Positions 1 through 7,351 of a DNA stretch of 64,000 nucleotides are shown here, in pieces. Within the stretch, counting starts at the first letter, position 1. Every line of letters starts with the position of its first letter. The notes beneath the pieces are model-generated. The model saw only the letters and a program-made list of their open reading frames with translations. It ran no database searches and had not been told where the DNA came from. The DNA is from Bacteroidales bacterium (GTDB taxonomy: Bacteria > Bacteroidota > Bacteroidia > Bacteroidales > UBA932). The DNA is taken from NCBI GenBank assembly GCA_023667095.1, contig JAMPAT010000006.1, positions 1-64,000 on the forward strand. The letters run 5' to 3'. A program made the translations under genes and the position numbers.

Positions 1-2
1 AT

Positions 3-95
3 GACTTTACGCTTGTTTCCCAATTCAAGAACGATGATTGGGATAAAGAGAATGCTGGCTATCTGACATATATCTATAAAAAGGTTATTGGATAA
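3..95 (+). CDS. C-terminal tail of an unidentified protein (start outside window)
   Basis: An open frame enters from the window edge and stops with TAA at 93-95. It gives about 30 residues rich in Asp, Lys and Tyr, ending YLTYIYKKVIG. The fragment is too short to assign a family. The AT-rich bases after it (96-180) look non-coding. It could be the end of a real gene or a chance open frame. Confidence 0.3.
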   Translation, partial: DFTLVSQFKNDDWDKENAGYLTYIYKKVIG

Positions 96-196
96 ACTGC
101 TCTTTTATAACATAATATGCTGTATTTAGGATGAAACTATGCAACGAAGAATGCTAAAATAAAAAAGTTGCAAATCATATTACGGCCGGAGGCAGA

Positions 197-354
197 ATAT
201 TCTTCGGCGAATGGTTCGAGATACCGATGCTTGCATCCGTCATCATCCTGATTCGGATACATTTACGCTTTCGTTCGTCGCCTTGCCCATGTGGCTACTC
301 TATGAGGCCGGTAGCTGTATTGTGAAGCAAGCTAAAACAAACTGTAATGAATGA
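197..354 (+). pseudogene. tatC: Degenerate 3' remnant of tatC (twin-arginine translocase subunit)
   Basis: The frame starting at 241 reads PDSDTFTLSFVALPMWLLYE and then runs to a TGA at 352-354. This is the typical end of TatC, where a proline-rich turn is followed by the last membrane helix. In another frame, bases 200-247 read FFGEWFEIPMLASVII, which resembles an earlier TatC helix (FEIP) joined directly to the residues before that turn. Two TatC segments therefore sit close together with a frameshift and an apparent internal deletion. I infer a decayed copy or a recombination scar. TatC is normally about 250-280 residues with six membrane helices, and nothing upstream supplies the rest. 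Confidence 0.5.
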
Positions 355-369
355 ATTTAAAGGCCCTAT

Positions 370-720
370 TTGAACGACGAGTTGGTCGCCATCAACCGAT
401 ACAACAATAAGCGCTCCGATTTCATTCACTTCATCGGATATTTGGAGCATATCGAGAAACTGTGCGACCCCGAACCGAACACCTCCGTTCTGCCGGACGT
501 GGACAGACTGCTCGACAATTACGACCTGTGCAAGATGCTCAACGTAAGCAAGCGTACCTTGCAACGCTATCGCACTTCCGGCGATTTGCCCTATCAAATG
601 ATCTATCACGAGACGTTCTATCGTGAATCGGACATGTTGAGGTTCATTGAGCGTAATTTCAGCAATTTCCGCAAGATGAAAAAGGAGCAGGCGAACAATT
701 CGTCGAACAGGATGCAATAA
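370..720 (+). CDS. Helix-turn-helix DNA-binding protein of mobile-element type
   Basis: The protein has about 116 residues. Around residues 46-80 it carries a MerR/excisionase-like helix-turn-helix (DLCKMLNVSKRTLQRYRTSG, then LPYQMIYHETFYRESDMLRF). This is the pattern of the short HTH proteins that accompany conjugative and mobilisable transposons in Bacteroidetes. The frame opens with TTG at 370, and no in-frame ATG lies upstream before a TAA at 358. The true start is therefore uncertain and the gene may be 5'-truncated. It lies between a tatC remnant and a toxin-antitoxin pair, which supports an accessory origin. Its target is unknown. Confidence 0.6.
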   Translation: MNDELVAINRYNNKRSDFIHFIGYLEHIEKLCDPEPNTSVLPDVDRLLDNYDLCKMLNVSKRTLQRYRTSGDLPYQMIYHETFYRESDMLRFIERNFSNFRKMKKEQANNSSNRMQ

Positions 721-733
721 ATCCGGCCGAAAA

Positions 734-764
734 TTTGTTGTATTACCAAATATTGGTAACTTTG
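734..764 (+). promoter_or_regulatory. Promoter of parDE with overlapping palindromic operator
   Basis: TTTG at 734-737 and TAACTTTG at 757-764 are 19 bases apart, which matches the Bacteroidetes -33/-7 promoter. Between them, and overlapping the -7 box, lies TTACCAAATATTGGTAA (743-759), a perfect 7-bp inverted repeat around ATA. AGGAGG at 771-776 precedes the parD start. A palindrome in this position is what is expected for autorepression by a ParD-type antitoxin. Confidence 0.75.
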
Positions 765-782
765 CGGAAAAGGAGGTTTGTT

Positions 783-1028
783 ATGAAAACGACATCGGTA
801 GCCCTCGGAGCTTATTTCGAGAATTTCATCCAGTCCACCATTGCACAGGGGCGTTATAACAATGCCAGCGAGGTCGTGCGGGCCGGTCTGCGGCTTTTGG
901 AGGAGCAGGAAAGTCAGGTCGTAGCGTTGAAGAACGCTATCGACGAGGGTATTAAGAGCGGCGTTGCTGTCGGATTCGATCCGCAGCAGCACCTGCGGAC
1001 ATTGAAAAGGCAGCGGCACAATGGCTGA
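783..1028 (+). CDS. parD: ParD-family antitoxin (ribbon-helix-helix)
   Basis: This 81-residue protein begins MKTTSVALG and continues FIQSTIAQGRYNNASEVVRA, a clear ParD/CopG ribbon-helix-helix signature. The N-terminal strand should bind operator DNA as a dimer, and the charged C-terminal tail should wrap and neutralise the toxin. I chose the ATG at 783 because it follows an AGGAGG ribosome site by seven bases and gives the usual family length; a longer in-frame extension would overlap the promoter. It overlaps the toxin gene by eight bases, which implies translational coupling. Autoregulation is likely through the palindrome at 743-759. Confidence 0.85.
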   Translation: MKTTSVALGAYFENFIQSTIAQGRYNNASEVVRAGLRLLEEQESQVVALKNAIDEGIKSGVAVGFDPQQHLRTLKRQRHNG

Positions 1029-1323
1029 ACTGCTATTCTCGAACAAAGCCGTCGAAGACCTCACAGACATCTGGAATTATACGGTCGAAACGTGGTCGGA
1101 AGCGCAGGCCGACAAGTATTATGCGTTGTTGGCCGATACCTGTCGCGAGATTGCCGACAATCCTCGTCCTCTCGGTCGGGAATACACGGAAATCAGGACG
1201 GGCTTATTTGGATACCGGACGGGAAAACACATCGTTTTCTATCGTTCGCTTTTCGACGATGCGGTGGAGATCGTCCGCATCCTGCATGAGCGCATGGATT
1301 TGAAGCACCGCATCGGAGAGTAA
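1021..1323 (+). CDS. parE: ParE-family toxin (RelE/ParE superfamily)
   Basis: The protein has 100 residues. It begins AELLFSNKAVEDLTDIWNYT, contains ADNPRPLGREY, and ends with the strands YRTGKHIVFYR and VEIVRILHERMD. These are conserved features of ParE/RelE toxins, including the C-terminal arginine-histidine strand. ParE proteins usually inhibit DNA gyrase, whereas RelE members cleave mRNA; sequence alone favours ParE. The start overlaps the end of parD, the standard antitoxin-first order. The length is normal and no damage is visible, so the module is probably functional even though the DNA before it is decayed. It may stabilise this accessory segment. Confidence 0.85.
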   Translation: MAELLFSNKAVEDLTDIWNYTVETWSEAQADKYYALLADTCREIADNPRPLGREYTEIRTGLFGYRTGKHIVFYRSLFDDAVEIVRILHERMDLKHRIGE

Positions 1324-1436
1324 CGTTCGATGCAAAGCGAATAAAGAGGGTGACTAAAAAGTGAGGAAAAAGAAGATTGTCGTTGCAATGCCAATATGGA
1401 AGTGCGACATAGATGTGGCATTTTCTGTAAAATTAT

Positions 1437-1444
1437 TAAATTTG
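1437..1444 (+). promoter_or_regulatory. Candidate -7 box for the lipid-cassette operon
   Basis: TAAATTTG at 1437-1444 is a perfect -7 consensus 46 bases before the lolA-like start. The -33 region (about 1413-1417, TGTGG) is weak. Bases 1324-1481 hold no other recognisable feature. Confidence 0.45.
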
Positions 1445-1490
1445 CAGTCTTTGCGGAATTGTCCGCGGGGATTGCAAATTTGTGGATATC

Positions 1491-2069
1491 ATGAAGCGGA
1501 TGCTTGTCGTCATATTTGCTGCATTGGCCTTTGTGTGCAATGCGGCTTCTCAGGAAGGCTGGAGGGAGGTTCCGGATGCGGCTTCCATTGTTGAGGCGTT
1601 CAATTCGGCCAATGCTGCTGTAAAGTCAATCTCCTGCAGATTCACTGAGGAGAAATATGTAGATGTATTGGAGAACCGGTCCGTGGCCACAGGGCGTTTT
1701 TCCTATTCTGCGCCGGGAGATATCCTGATTGAGTATGACTCAGGAGATTCAATCCGCATAGAGGGTGATTCCATGACTGTTGTCTCCGGAGGAAGGATAT
1801 CATCGGTCAACCTTGCCGCGAACAGGCAGTACCAGAGGATGTCCACCATGTTTTCCGGAAAAGATGAACGCAAATCCCGCTTGCCGGAAGTAAAGGCATA
1901 TTCACGGGATGGCCGCTATATGCTGACATTTGTCATGAAAATGGGCGGAATTTCAGGGACGGTAGAGGCCCTGGTTGACAGCTCGGACATGTCCATGGAT
2001 TCTTTCCGGATGAAAAACGGGGCGGACTATACGGAATACCGTTTCACAGACAAGGTTATCGGACGCTGA
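1491..2069 (+). CDS. LolA-like outer-membrane lipoprotein carrier protein
   Basis: The protein has 192 residues with a cleavable signal peptide (MKRMLVVIFAALAFVCNAAS) and a LolA-like fold. Tell-tale parts are SISCRFTEEKYVDVLENRSV, then GRFSYSAPGDILIEYDSGD, alternating strands, and a C-terminal YTEYRFTDKVIG. LolA proteins carry lipoproteins across the periplasm. A diverged LolA copy is a regular member of aryl-polyene and flexirubin clusters, where it probably escorts a lipid-like product. I prefer the ATG at 1491 over the in-frame GTG at 1482 because the signal peptide begins there. It is the first gene of a five-gene run on the same strand. Confidence 0.75.
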   Translation: MKRMLVVIFAALAFVCNAASQEGWREVPDAASIVEAFNSANAAVKSISCRFTEEKYVDVLENRSVATGRFSYSAPGDILIEYDSGDSIRIEGDSMTVVSGGRISSVNLAANRQYQRMSTMFSGKDERKSRLPEVKAYSRDGRYMLTFVMKMGGISGTVEALVDSSDMSMDSFRMKNGADYTEYRFTDKVIGR

Positions 2070-2125
2070 CTGCTGCCACGGCATGAGGCAGGACTGAATG
2101 ATATGAATTATAAAACAGTATTTAT

Positions 2126-2488
2126 ATGGCTTCGAAAGTTTATCGGATAGAAAGTGTCGACACAGCAGAGGGCAAGGTGACTGCAAAGGTCGCCCTGAAT
2201 CCGGATTCAGATATATTCAAGGGACATTTCCCGGGACAGCCGATTCTGCCAGGTGTCTGCTCTGTGCAGATGCTTGGCGAGATAATGTCAGGTGTGCTCG
2301 GTGTGCAGGTGTTCATAAATGAAGTCTCTTCATGCAAATATCTCAAGACAGTGAACCCTGTTGAAGATCCTGTGCTGAATCTGGAAATCTCCTATACCCG
2401 TGATGGAAACAAGGCCGTATTCACTGCAGCCGGCTCGACAGAAAATGGTGAACCATATCTAAAGATCAAGGCTTCCGCAATATGCTGA
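2126..2488 (+). CDS. Hot-dog fold 3-hydroxyacyl-ACP dehydratase (FabZ-like)
   Basis: This 120-residue single-domain protein carries the FabZ active-site stretch GHFPGQPILPGV with the catalytic histidine at residue 34. FabZ uses a glutamate 14 residues later; here that position is Gln48 (PGVCSVQ). This type of substitution is, to my knowledge, usual in the short Bacteroidetes paralogues linked to aryl-polyene and flexirubin clusters. Activity may therefore differ from housekeeping FabZ. The presumed role is dehydration of a 3-hydroxyacyl thioester during assembly of a polyene or acyl chain. The 3' end overlaps the glycosyltransferase start, consistent with coupled translation. The carrier protein and ketosynthase it would need are not in this cassette. 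Confidence 0.75.
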   Translation: MASKVYRIESVDTAEGKVTAKVALNPDSDIFKGHFPGQPILPGVCSVQMLGEIMSGVLGVQVFINEVSSCKYLKTVNPVEDPVLNLEISYTRDGNKAVFTAAGSTENGEPYLKIKASAIC

Positions 2489-3744
2489 TGGGTCCTAAAG
2501 ACTGCAAGGATAATCTTCTTGTGCTTGGAGGTATCGTGATTGTCCCGACATACAACAATGCCGGGACAATCGGTGAAGTCATGTCCTCCCTGATAAAGTA
2601 CAGTGAAGATATACTTGTTGTCAATGACGGATGCACAGATGCGACTGCCGCAATCCTGGAAACATTCGGTTTCCGCAGCATAACGATGGAGGAAATCTCT
2701 GCCTTCCCTGACAGGGCGGATGGGCAGGAGGCTTCTGCAGGCAGGCTCCCTTGCCGCAAGGCTATGCTGAGCCATCCGCGGAACATGGGCAAGGGCGTAG
2801 CATTGAAAAATGCACTGACAGCGGCCCGTATGGCAGGTTACCGCTATGCTATAACCATAGATGCAGATTCACAGCATTTCCCGCAGGATATACCTGCCTT
2901 TGTTGAGGCAGCCATGGCCACACCGGATGCCTTGATTGTCGGTTCACGCAACCTTGAAAGCGAGAATATGCCTGGGCGCAATACATTTGCCAACAGATTC
3001 TCCAATTTCTGGTTCCGCCTTGAGACAGGGGTGAGGCTTGATGACACGCAATGCGGATTCAGGATGTATCCTCTCGGGAGTGCCGACTATTCAAGGTGGT
3101 ACTATACATCCCTATATGAATTTGAACTGGAGGCCCTTGTCTTTGCCAGCTGGGCCGGGACTGAGGTGAGGAATATCCCTGTCAGGGTGTATTATCCACC
3201 TCAGGAGGAACGGGTCTCGCATTTCAGACCGCTGCGTGACTTCACCAGGATAAGTGTCCTGAACACCTTGCTTGTGCTTGTCTGCCTTCTGTGGATATGG
3301 CCAAGGAATATATTGCGTAAATGCACCTGGAAGAATATCCGCAGATTCCTTGACGAGAATCTGCTGCATGTAAAGGACAGCAACCTCAAGCTTGTTCTCT
3401 CGATATGGCTCGGCTCGTTTGTCGGTCTGATGCCTTTCTATGGATACCAGCTTGTCCTCGCTGTCTTCCTTGCACATCTCCTGGCCCTGAACAAGCTTGT
3501 GGCAGGGACATTTTCCGCCATCAGCATACCTCCGCTGATTCCGTTTATCGTGGCCGGAAGCTACTGGAGCGGCTGTGCCGTGCTCGGAAGGCCATTTGAA
3601 CTTGACTTTTCCTCAATCTCATTCAACGGGATGGCCGGTGTATTGACCGAATATATCATTGGGGGATTTCTGCTCGCCGCGGCAGGAAGTACAGCCTGCG
3701 CTGCCGTATTTGCCTGTCTGCTAAAGATTTTCAGAAGAAGATGA
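2482..3744 (+). CDS. GT2 glycosyltransferase fused to DUF2062
   Basis: The protein has 420 residues. Residues 17-250 form a family-2 glycosyltransferase domain: VIVPTYNNAGTIGEV, the acidic VVNDGCTD, and ITIDADSQHFPQDI, which carries the metal-binding DAD. The acceptor-side motif is DDTQCGFRMYPL. Roughly residues 270-420 form a DUF2062 membrane domain with several hydrophobic helices and FVGLMPFYGYQLVLAVFLAH. GT2-DUF2062 fusions recur in Bacteroidetes aryl-polyene-like clusters and may modify or flip the lipid-linked product; the sugar is unknown. Starts at 2482 and 2488 are both possible. The stop overlaps the next start in ATGA (3741-3744), so the two genes are probably translationally coupled. 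Confidence 0.8.
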   Translation: MLMGPKDCKDNLLVLGGIVIVPTYNNAGTIGEVMSSLIKYSEDILVVNDGCTDATAAILETFGFRSITMEEISAFPDRADGQEASAGRLPCRKAMLSHPRNMGKGVALKNALTAARMAGYRYAITIDADSQHFPQDIPAFVEAAMATPDALIVGSRNLESENMPGRNTFANRFSNFWFRLETGVRLDDTQCGFRMYPLGSADYSRWYYTSLYEFELEALVFASWAGTEVRNIPVRVYYPPQEERVSHFRPLRDFTRISVLNTLLVLVCLLWIWPRNILRKCTWKNIRRFLDENLLHVKDSNLKLVLSIWLGSFVGLMPFYGYQLVLAVFLAHLLALNKLVAGTFSAISIPPLIPFIVAGSYWSGCAVLGRPFELDFSSISFNGMAGVLTEYIIGGFLLAAAGSTACAAVFACLLKIFRRR

Positions 3745-6700
3745 GAGGCTTTATCAGACTTTACAGATATTTCAGGACGCACCGGACCATGCTCTACACT
3801 CTTCTCGGTGTATCGGTCCTGTCTATGGCACTGTGCTGCCTGAGGCTGGATTTTGAAGAGAACATAACAAGTTTCTTCCCGGACAACGAGGATTCACGCA
3901 ATATGCTGAAAGTCTTCGACAATCTGAAGGTGAGCGACAAGTTCATTGTCATGTTCTCCAGTGAAGAGGATGGCGTTGAGCCTGACTATGACCTTATTAT
4001 AGAAGCAGCCGATGAATTCTGCAGCAGGATTTCGGGAAAGGAGGACAGTGACAGACTCATCTCAGACATTGTCTGCGGAATTGACAGCGGGGAAATGGCA
4101 GAAGCGACTGCTTTTGTCTATGACATGCTGCCGGTCTTGCTGACTGAAAAGGACTATGCCGCAATCGATTCGCTTCTGCAGCCGTCCTCCCTTCGCGCAA
4201 GGATGGAGGAGAACCGCCGTGACCTGATTTCCCCGGCCGGGATATTCCTTAAGGACTATATCATGAGAGATCCGCTCGGGATTGCCACAGGTTCGCTGAA
4301 GGAACTGCAGAACCTCAATCCGATGTCGGAATACCAGATGGTGGACGGCCATGTCTTCTCTCCGGACGGGAGCACTTTGCTGTGCTTCATAACCCCGGGG
4401 GCAGGAATGGGGGAGACCGGAGTCAACGACAGGCTGGTCACAATGGTTGAGGATGAACTGGAGCAGATTGAAGCGGATTTTCCCGGAGTCTCGGCCATGT
4501 ATTTTGCCGGTCCTGCAGTCGGGGTCTACAATGCGAGGCAGATAAAGAAAGACACATTCCTCACATCCGGGTTTGCACTGGTGATGATAATCCTGTTCAT
4601 CTTCCTTGCTTTCAGGAGGAGAGGCTCGATTCCGCTTATCATATTGCCTGTACTTTACGGGATGCTGTTTGCACTCAGCCTTGTCAGCATCTTCAAGGGC
4701 GGAATTTCCGCAATCGCAGTCGGGACAGGAGCTGTTGTGCTCGGCATAGCCTTGAGCTATTCCATACACATGATTGCACACCAGATGCATGTGCGCTCTG
4801 TAGAGCAGCTTGTCCGCGAACTTGTGTTTCCGCTGACTGTCGGAAGCATCACGACAATAGGTGCCTTTGTAGGCCTGATGTTTACCTCGTCATCCCTGCT
4901 CAGGGATTTCGGGCTGTTTGCCTCTCTGACCCTTGTCGGCACAACTCTTTTCAGCCTTGTGTTCCTCCCGCATTTCCTTGCACCTCTTGCAGATATGGGG
5001 GAGACTCCGCTGATGCGCAGGATTGAACGCATCAATGGATATTCCTACGAGAAGAACCGCTGGATTGTACTTGCAATCGCTGCTATGGCTGTCCTTTGCT
5101 GCTTTACCTCAGGCAGGGTCGGATTCAATGCTGACATGATGAGCATAAACTACATGCCGTCTCATCTTGCCATGGCGCAGGAGCGTCTCGAATCCATGTC
5201 GGACACCAATGTGGAGAATGTCATGCTGGTCAGTGCCGGTGAATCTATGGAGGAGGCCTGCAATGAATATTCTGCAGCAGGCAGGATTCTTGACAGCCTG
5301 CTTTCATGCGGCAGGATTGCCGGCTATTCCACAGCAGGCCACTTCATTGTCCCGGAACAGGAACAGCAGAGGAGGATTGCCATGTGGGACAGTTTCTGGA
5401 GCGGTGGACGCCGTGAAGCTGCCATTGCTGCCGTTGAGGATGCCGCCGTTGCCGCAGGATTCCGGAAAGAGGCCTTCAATGGATTTGGGGATATGCTGTA
5501 TAGGGAATACAAAGTAACCGGCTATGACGATGTCATGCTTTTAGAGAACTGGCTGGACCGCTCCGGATCGTTTACAATGCTGATAACCTCTGTCGCGATG
5601 GACCCGTCTGACAAGGCGGAGGTGTATGCATGCTTCGACCCTGCCGGCACCGTTGTCTTTGACCGCAGCTTCTTTGCAGGGATGACTGTCTCGTCAATCT
5701 CGGACGACTTCGACATGATACTCTACATCTCGTCTTTCCTTGTGTTCTTTGTCCTCTGGCTCTCATACGGAAGGCTGGAGGTCGCAGTCCTGTGCTTCCT
5801 GCCGATGCTGCTGAGCTGGATTGTAATCATAGGCATGATGGGAATGCTCGGGGTGCAGTTCAATATCGTGAACATCATCATATCCACATTCATATTCGGA
5901 ATCGGTGATGATTTCAGCATATTCATAATGGATGGACTGATAGGGAAATACGCTTTACGGAAAGAGATTCTTTCATCCCACAAGACTGCGATATTCTTCT
6001 CGACATTCACGATTGTAGCCGGTATGGGAGCGATGATTCTCGCCGGACATCCTGCGCTTCATTCCATAGGTGTAATATCTATTCTCGGCATGGTGGCTGT
6101 GGTCTTTATCGCATTCACTTTGCAGCCTCTGCTGTTCGGAATGTTCATAACGGGACCTGCATCCAAGGGATGGCATCCGTATACCATCTTCGGCATAATA
6201 CGTTCCATGATGCTCTGGACCGTGTTTATCATTGCATGCCTCTTGACAATAGCTACAGTCGTGCTTATGCTTCCGCTTCCTCTCCCGATGCTGTGGAAAC
6301 AGAGGACTGTACGCTATATGGCATATCTGGGATGCCGTTTTGTCATCTGGGCAAATAGCCTGGCAAAGGTATATTTCTCGAATGCTTCAGGGGAAGATTT
6401 CTCGGTCCCTTCTGTCGTAGTGTCCAACCATACCTCTTTCCTTGACATTGTCTGGGTGATGGCACTCAGTCCCAAGCTGCTGATTGTCGCGAAGGGGTGG
6501 GTAAGGAAGGTTCCTGTATTCTGGCCTGTGGCCAAATTCCTCGGATTCTATTATTCGGACGATGGATATGAATCCATAACAGAGACATTTGCAGAAAGGG
6601 TGAAAGAGGGGTGGAGTGTCGCTGTCTTCCCGGAGGGAACGCGTGAGACTGACGGCAGGGTACACCGTTTCCACAAAGGTGCGTTCTATATGGCAACCAC

Positions 6701-7319
6701 CCTCGGGCTGGATATAGTTCCTGTCGTGATGTATGGAAATGATGTCATACTTCCGAAGCACAGGCCTCTCAACATGGGGCCGGGAGTCTCTGCAGTGAAG
6801 ATTCTCCCGAGGGTGCCTTCTTCCGGTGCAGACTACCGTACAATGTCTAAGCAGGTACGCATGATGGTGGCTGCAGAATATGGCAGGATGTGCGCTGAAT
6901 ACTCGACGGTGGACAACCTTCATTTCAGATGGGCTGTGCTCAGGAGTATGCTCTACAAAGGGGCGAAAGTGGAGTGGGAGACACGTATGGAGATGCGGAA
7001 GATGGATTCATACCGTGATTTCGACAAGGCTCTGCCACGAAGCGGCAGGATATTGCATCTTGGATGCGGTCTCGGGCAGATTGACCTTATGCTGAAGCTG
7101 CTCGCCCCAGGCAGGGAGATTGTGGCAGTTGATGCAGACATCGAAAATGTCGTAATCGCACAGAACAACTATATGCGTCCTGAGGGACTTGAATATGTCT
7201 GTGCAGACCCGGGGACATTTGATTCCAGCGGCTATGACGCAGTGTTTACAGGCAGGTCAGCAGACAGCATACGGCTTTGTGGAAATGCAGGTCGGAGTGA
7301 TGGGCAGAATAAACTTTAA
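3741..7319 (+). CDS. Three-part fusion: MMPL/RND exporter, PlsC-type acyltransferase, SAM methyltransferase remnant
   Basis: The protein has 1192 residues. Residues 1-810 are an MMPL/RND-type transporter: one N-terminal helix, a periplasmic domain, a helix bundle (about 270-420), then a second periplasmic domain and bundle (about 640-800, with GIGDDFSIFIMD). Residues 810-1050 form a PlsC-like acyltransferase with NHTSFLD (His897, Asp902) and FPEGTRE (Glu965). From about 1060, HLGCGLGQIDLM (Gly1108) and VAVDADIENV give the SAM-binding start of a class I methyltransferase. Only about 85 residues follow motif I, so that domain is short. The exporter probably moves a lipid product from the inner membrane while the acyltransferase finishes its anchor. 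Translation is coupled to the upstream gene. Confidence 0.8.
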   Translation: MRGFIRLYRYFRTHRTMLYTLLGVSVLSMALCCLRLDFEENITSFFPDNEDSRNMLKVFDNLKVSDKFIVMFSSEEDGVEPDYDLIIEAADEFCSRISGKEDSDRLISDIVCGIDSGEMAEATAFVYDMLPVLLTEKDYAAIDSLLQPSSLRARMEENRRDLISPAGIFLKDYIMRDPLGIATGSLKELQNLNPMSEYQMVDGHVFSPDGSTLLCFITPGAGMGETGVNDRLVTMVEDELEQIEADFPGVSAMYFAGPAVGVYNARQIKKDTFLTSGFALVMIILFIFLAFRRRGSIPLIILPVLYGMLFALSLVSIFKGGISAIAVGTGAVVLGIALSYSIHMIAHQMHVRSVEQLVRELVFPLTVGSITTIGAFVGLMFTSSSLLRDFGLFASLTLVGTTLFSLVFLPHFLAPLADMGETPLMRRIERINGYSYEKNRWIVLAIAAMAVLCCFTSGRVGFNADMMSINYMPSHLAMAQERLESMSDTNVENVMLVSAGESMEEACNEYSAAGRILDSLLSCGRIAGYSTAGHFIVPEQEQQRRIAMWDSFWSGGRREAAIAAVEDAAVAAGFRKEAFNGFGDMLYREYKVTGYDDVMLLENWLDRSGSFTMLITSVAMDPSDKAEVYACFDPAGTVVFDRSFFAGMTVSSISDDFDMILYISSFLVFFVLWLSYGRLEVAVLCFLPMLLSWIVIIGMMGMLGVQFNIVNIIISTFIFGIGDDFSIFIMDGLIGKYALRKEILSSHKTAIFFSTFTIVAGMGAMILAGHPALHSIGVISILGMVAVVFIAFTLQPLLFGMFITGPASKGWHPYTIFGIIRSMMLWTVFIIACLLTIATVVLMLPLPLPMLWKQRTVRYMAYLGCRFVIWANSLAKVYFSNASGEDFSVPSVVVSNHTSFLDIVWVMALSPKLLIVAKGWVRKVPVFWPVAKFLGFYYSDDGYESITETFAERVKEGWSVAVFPEGTRETDGRVHRFHKGAFYMATTLGLDIVPVVMYGNDVILPKHRPLNMGPGVSAVKILPRVPSSGADYRTMSKQVRMMVAAEYGRMCAEYSTVDNLHFRWAVLRSMLYKGAKVEWETRMEMRKMDSYRDFDKALPRSGRILHLGCGLGQIDLMLKLLAPGREIVAVDADIENVVIAQNNYMRPEGLEYVCADPGTFDSSGYDAVFTGRSADSIRLCGNAGRSDGQNKL

Positions 7320-7351
7320 CGGCAGATGATTCTGCTGAATATGAATATATT

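Noticed and set aside
4062..4790. 242-codon minus-strand frame inside the exporter gene
   Set aside because: Cys/His-rich shadow of the MMPL coding sequence, with no promoter or domain.
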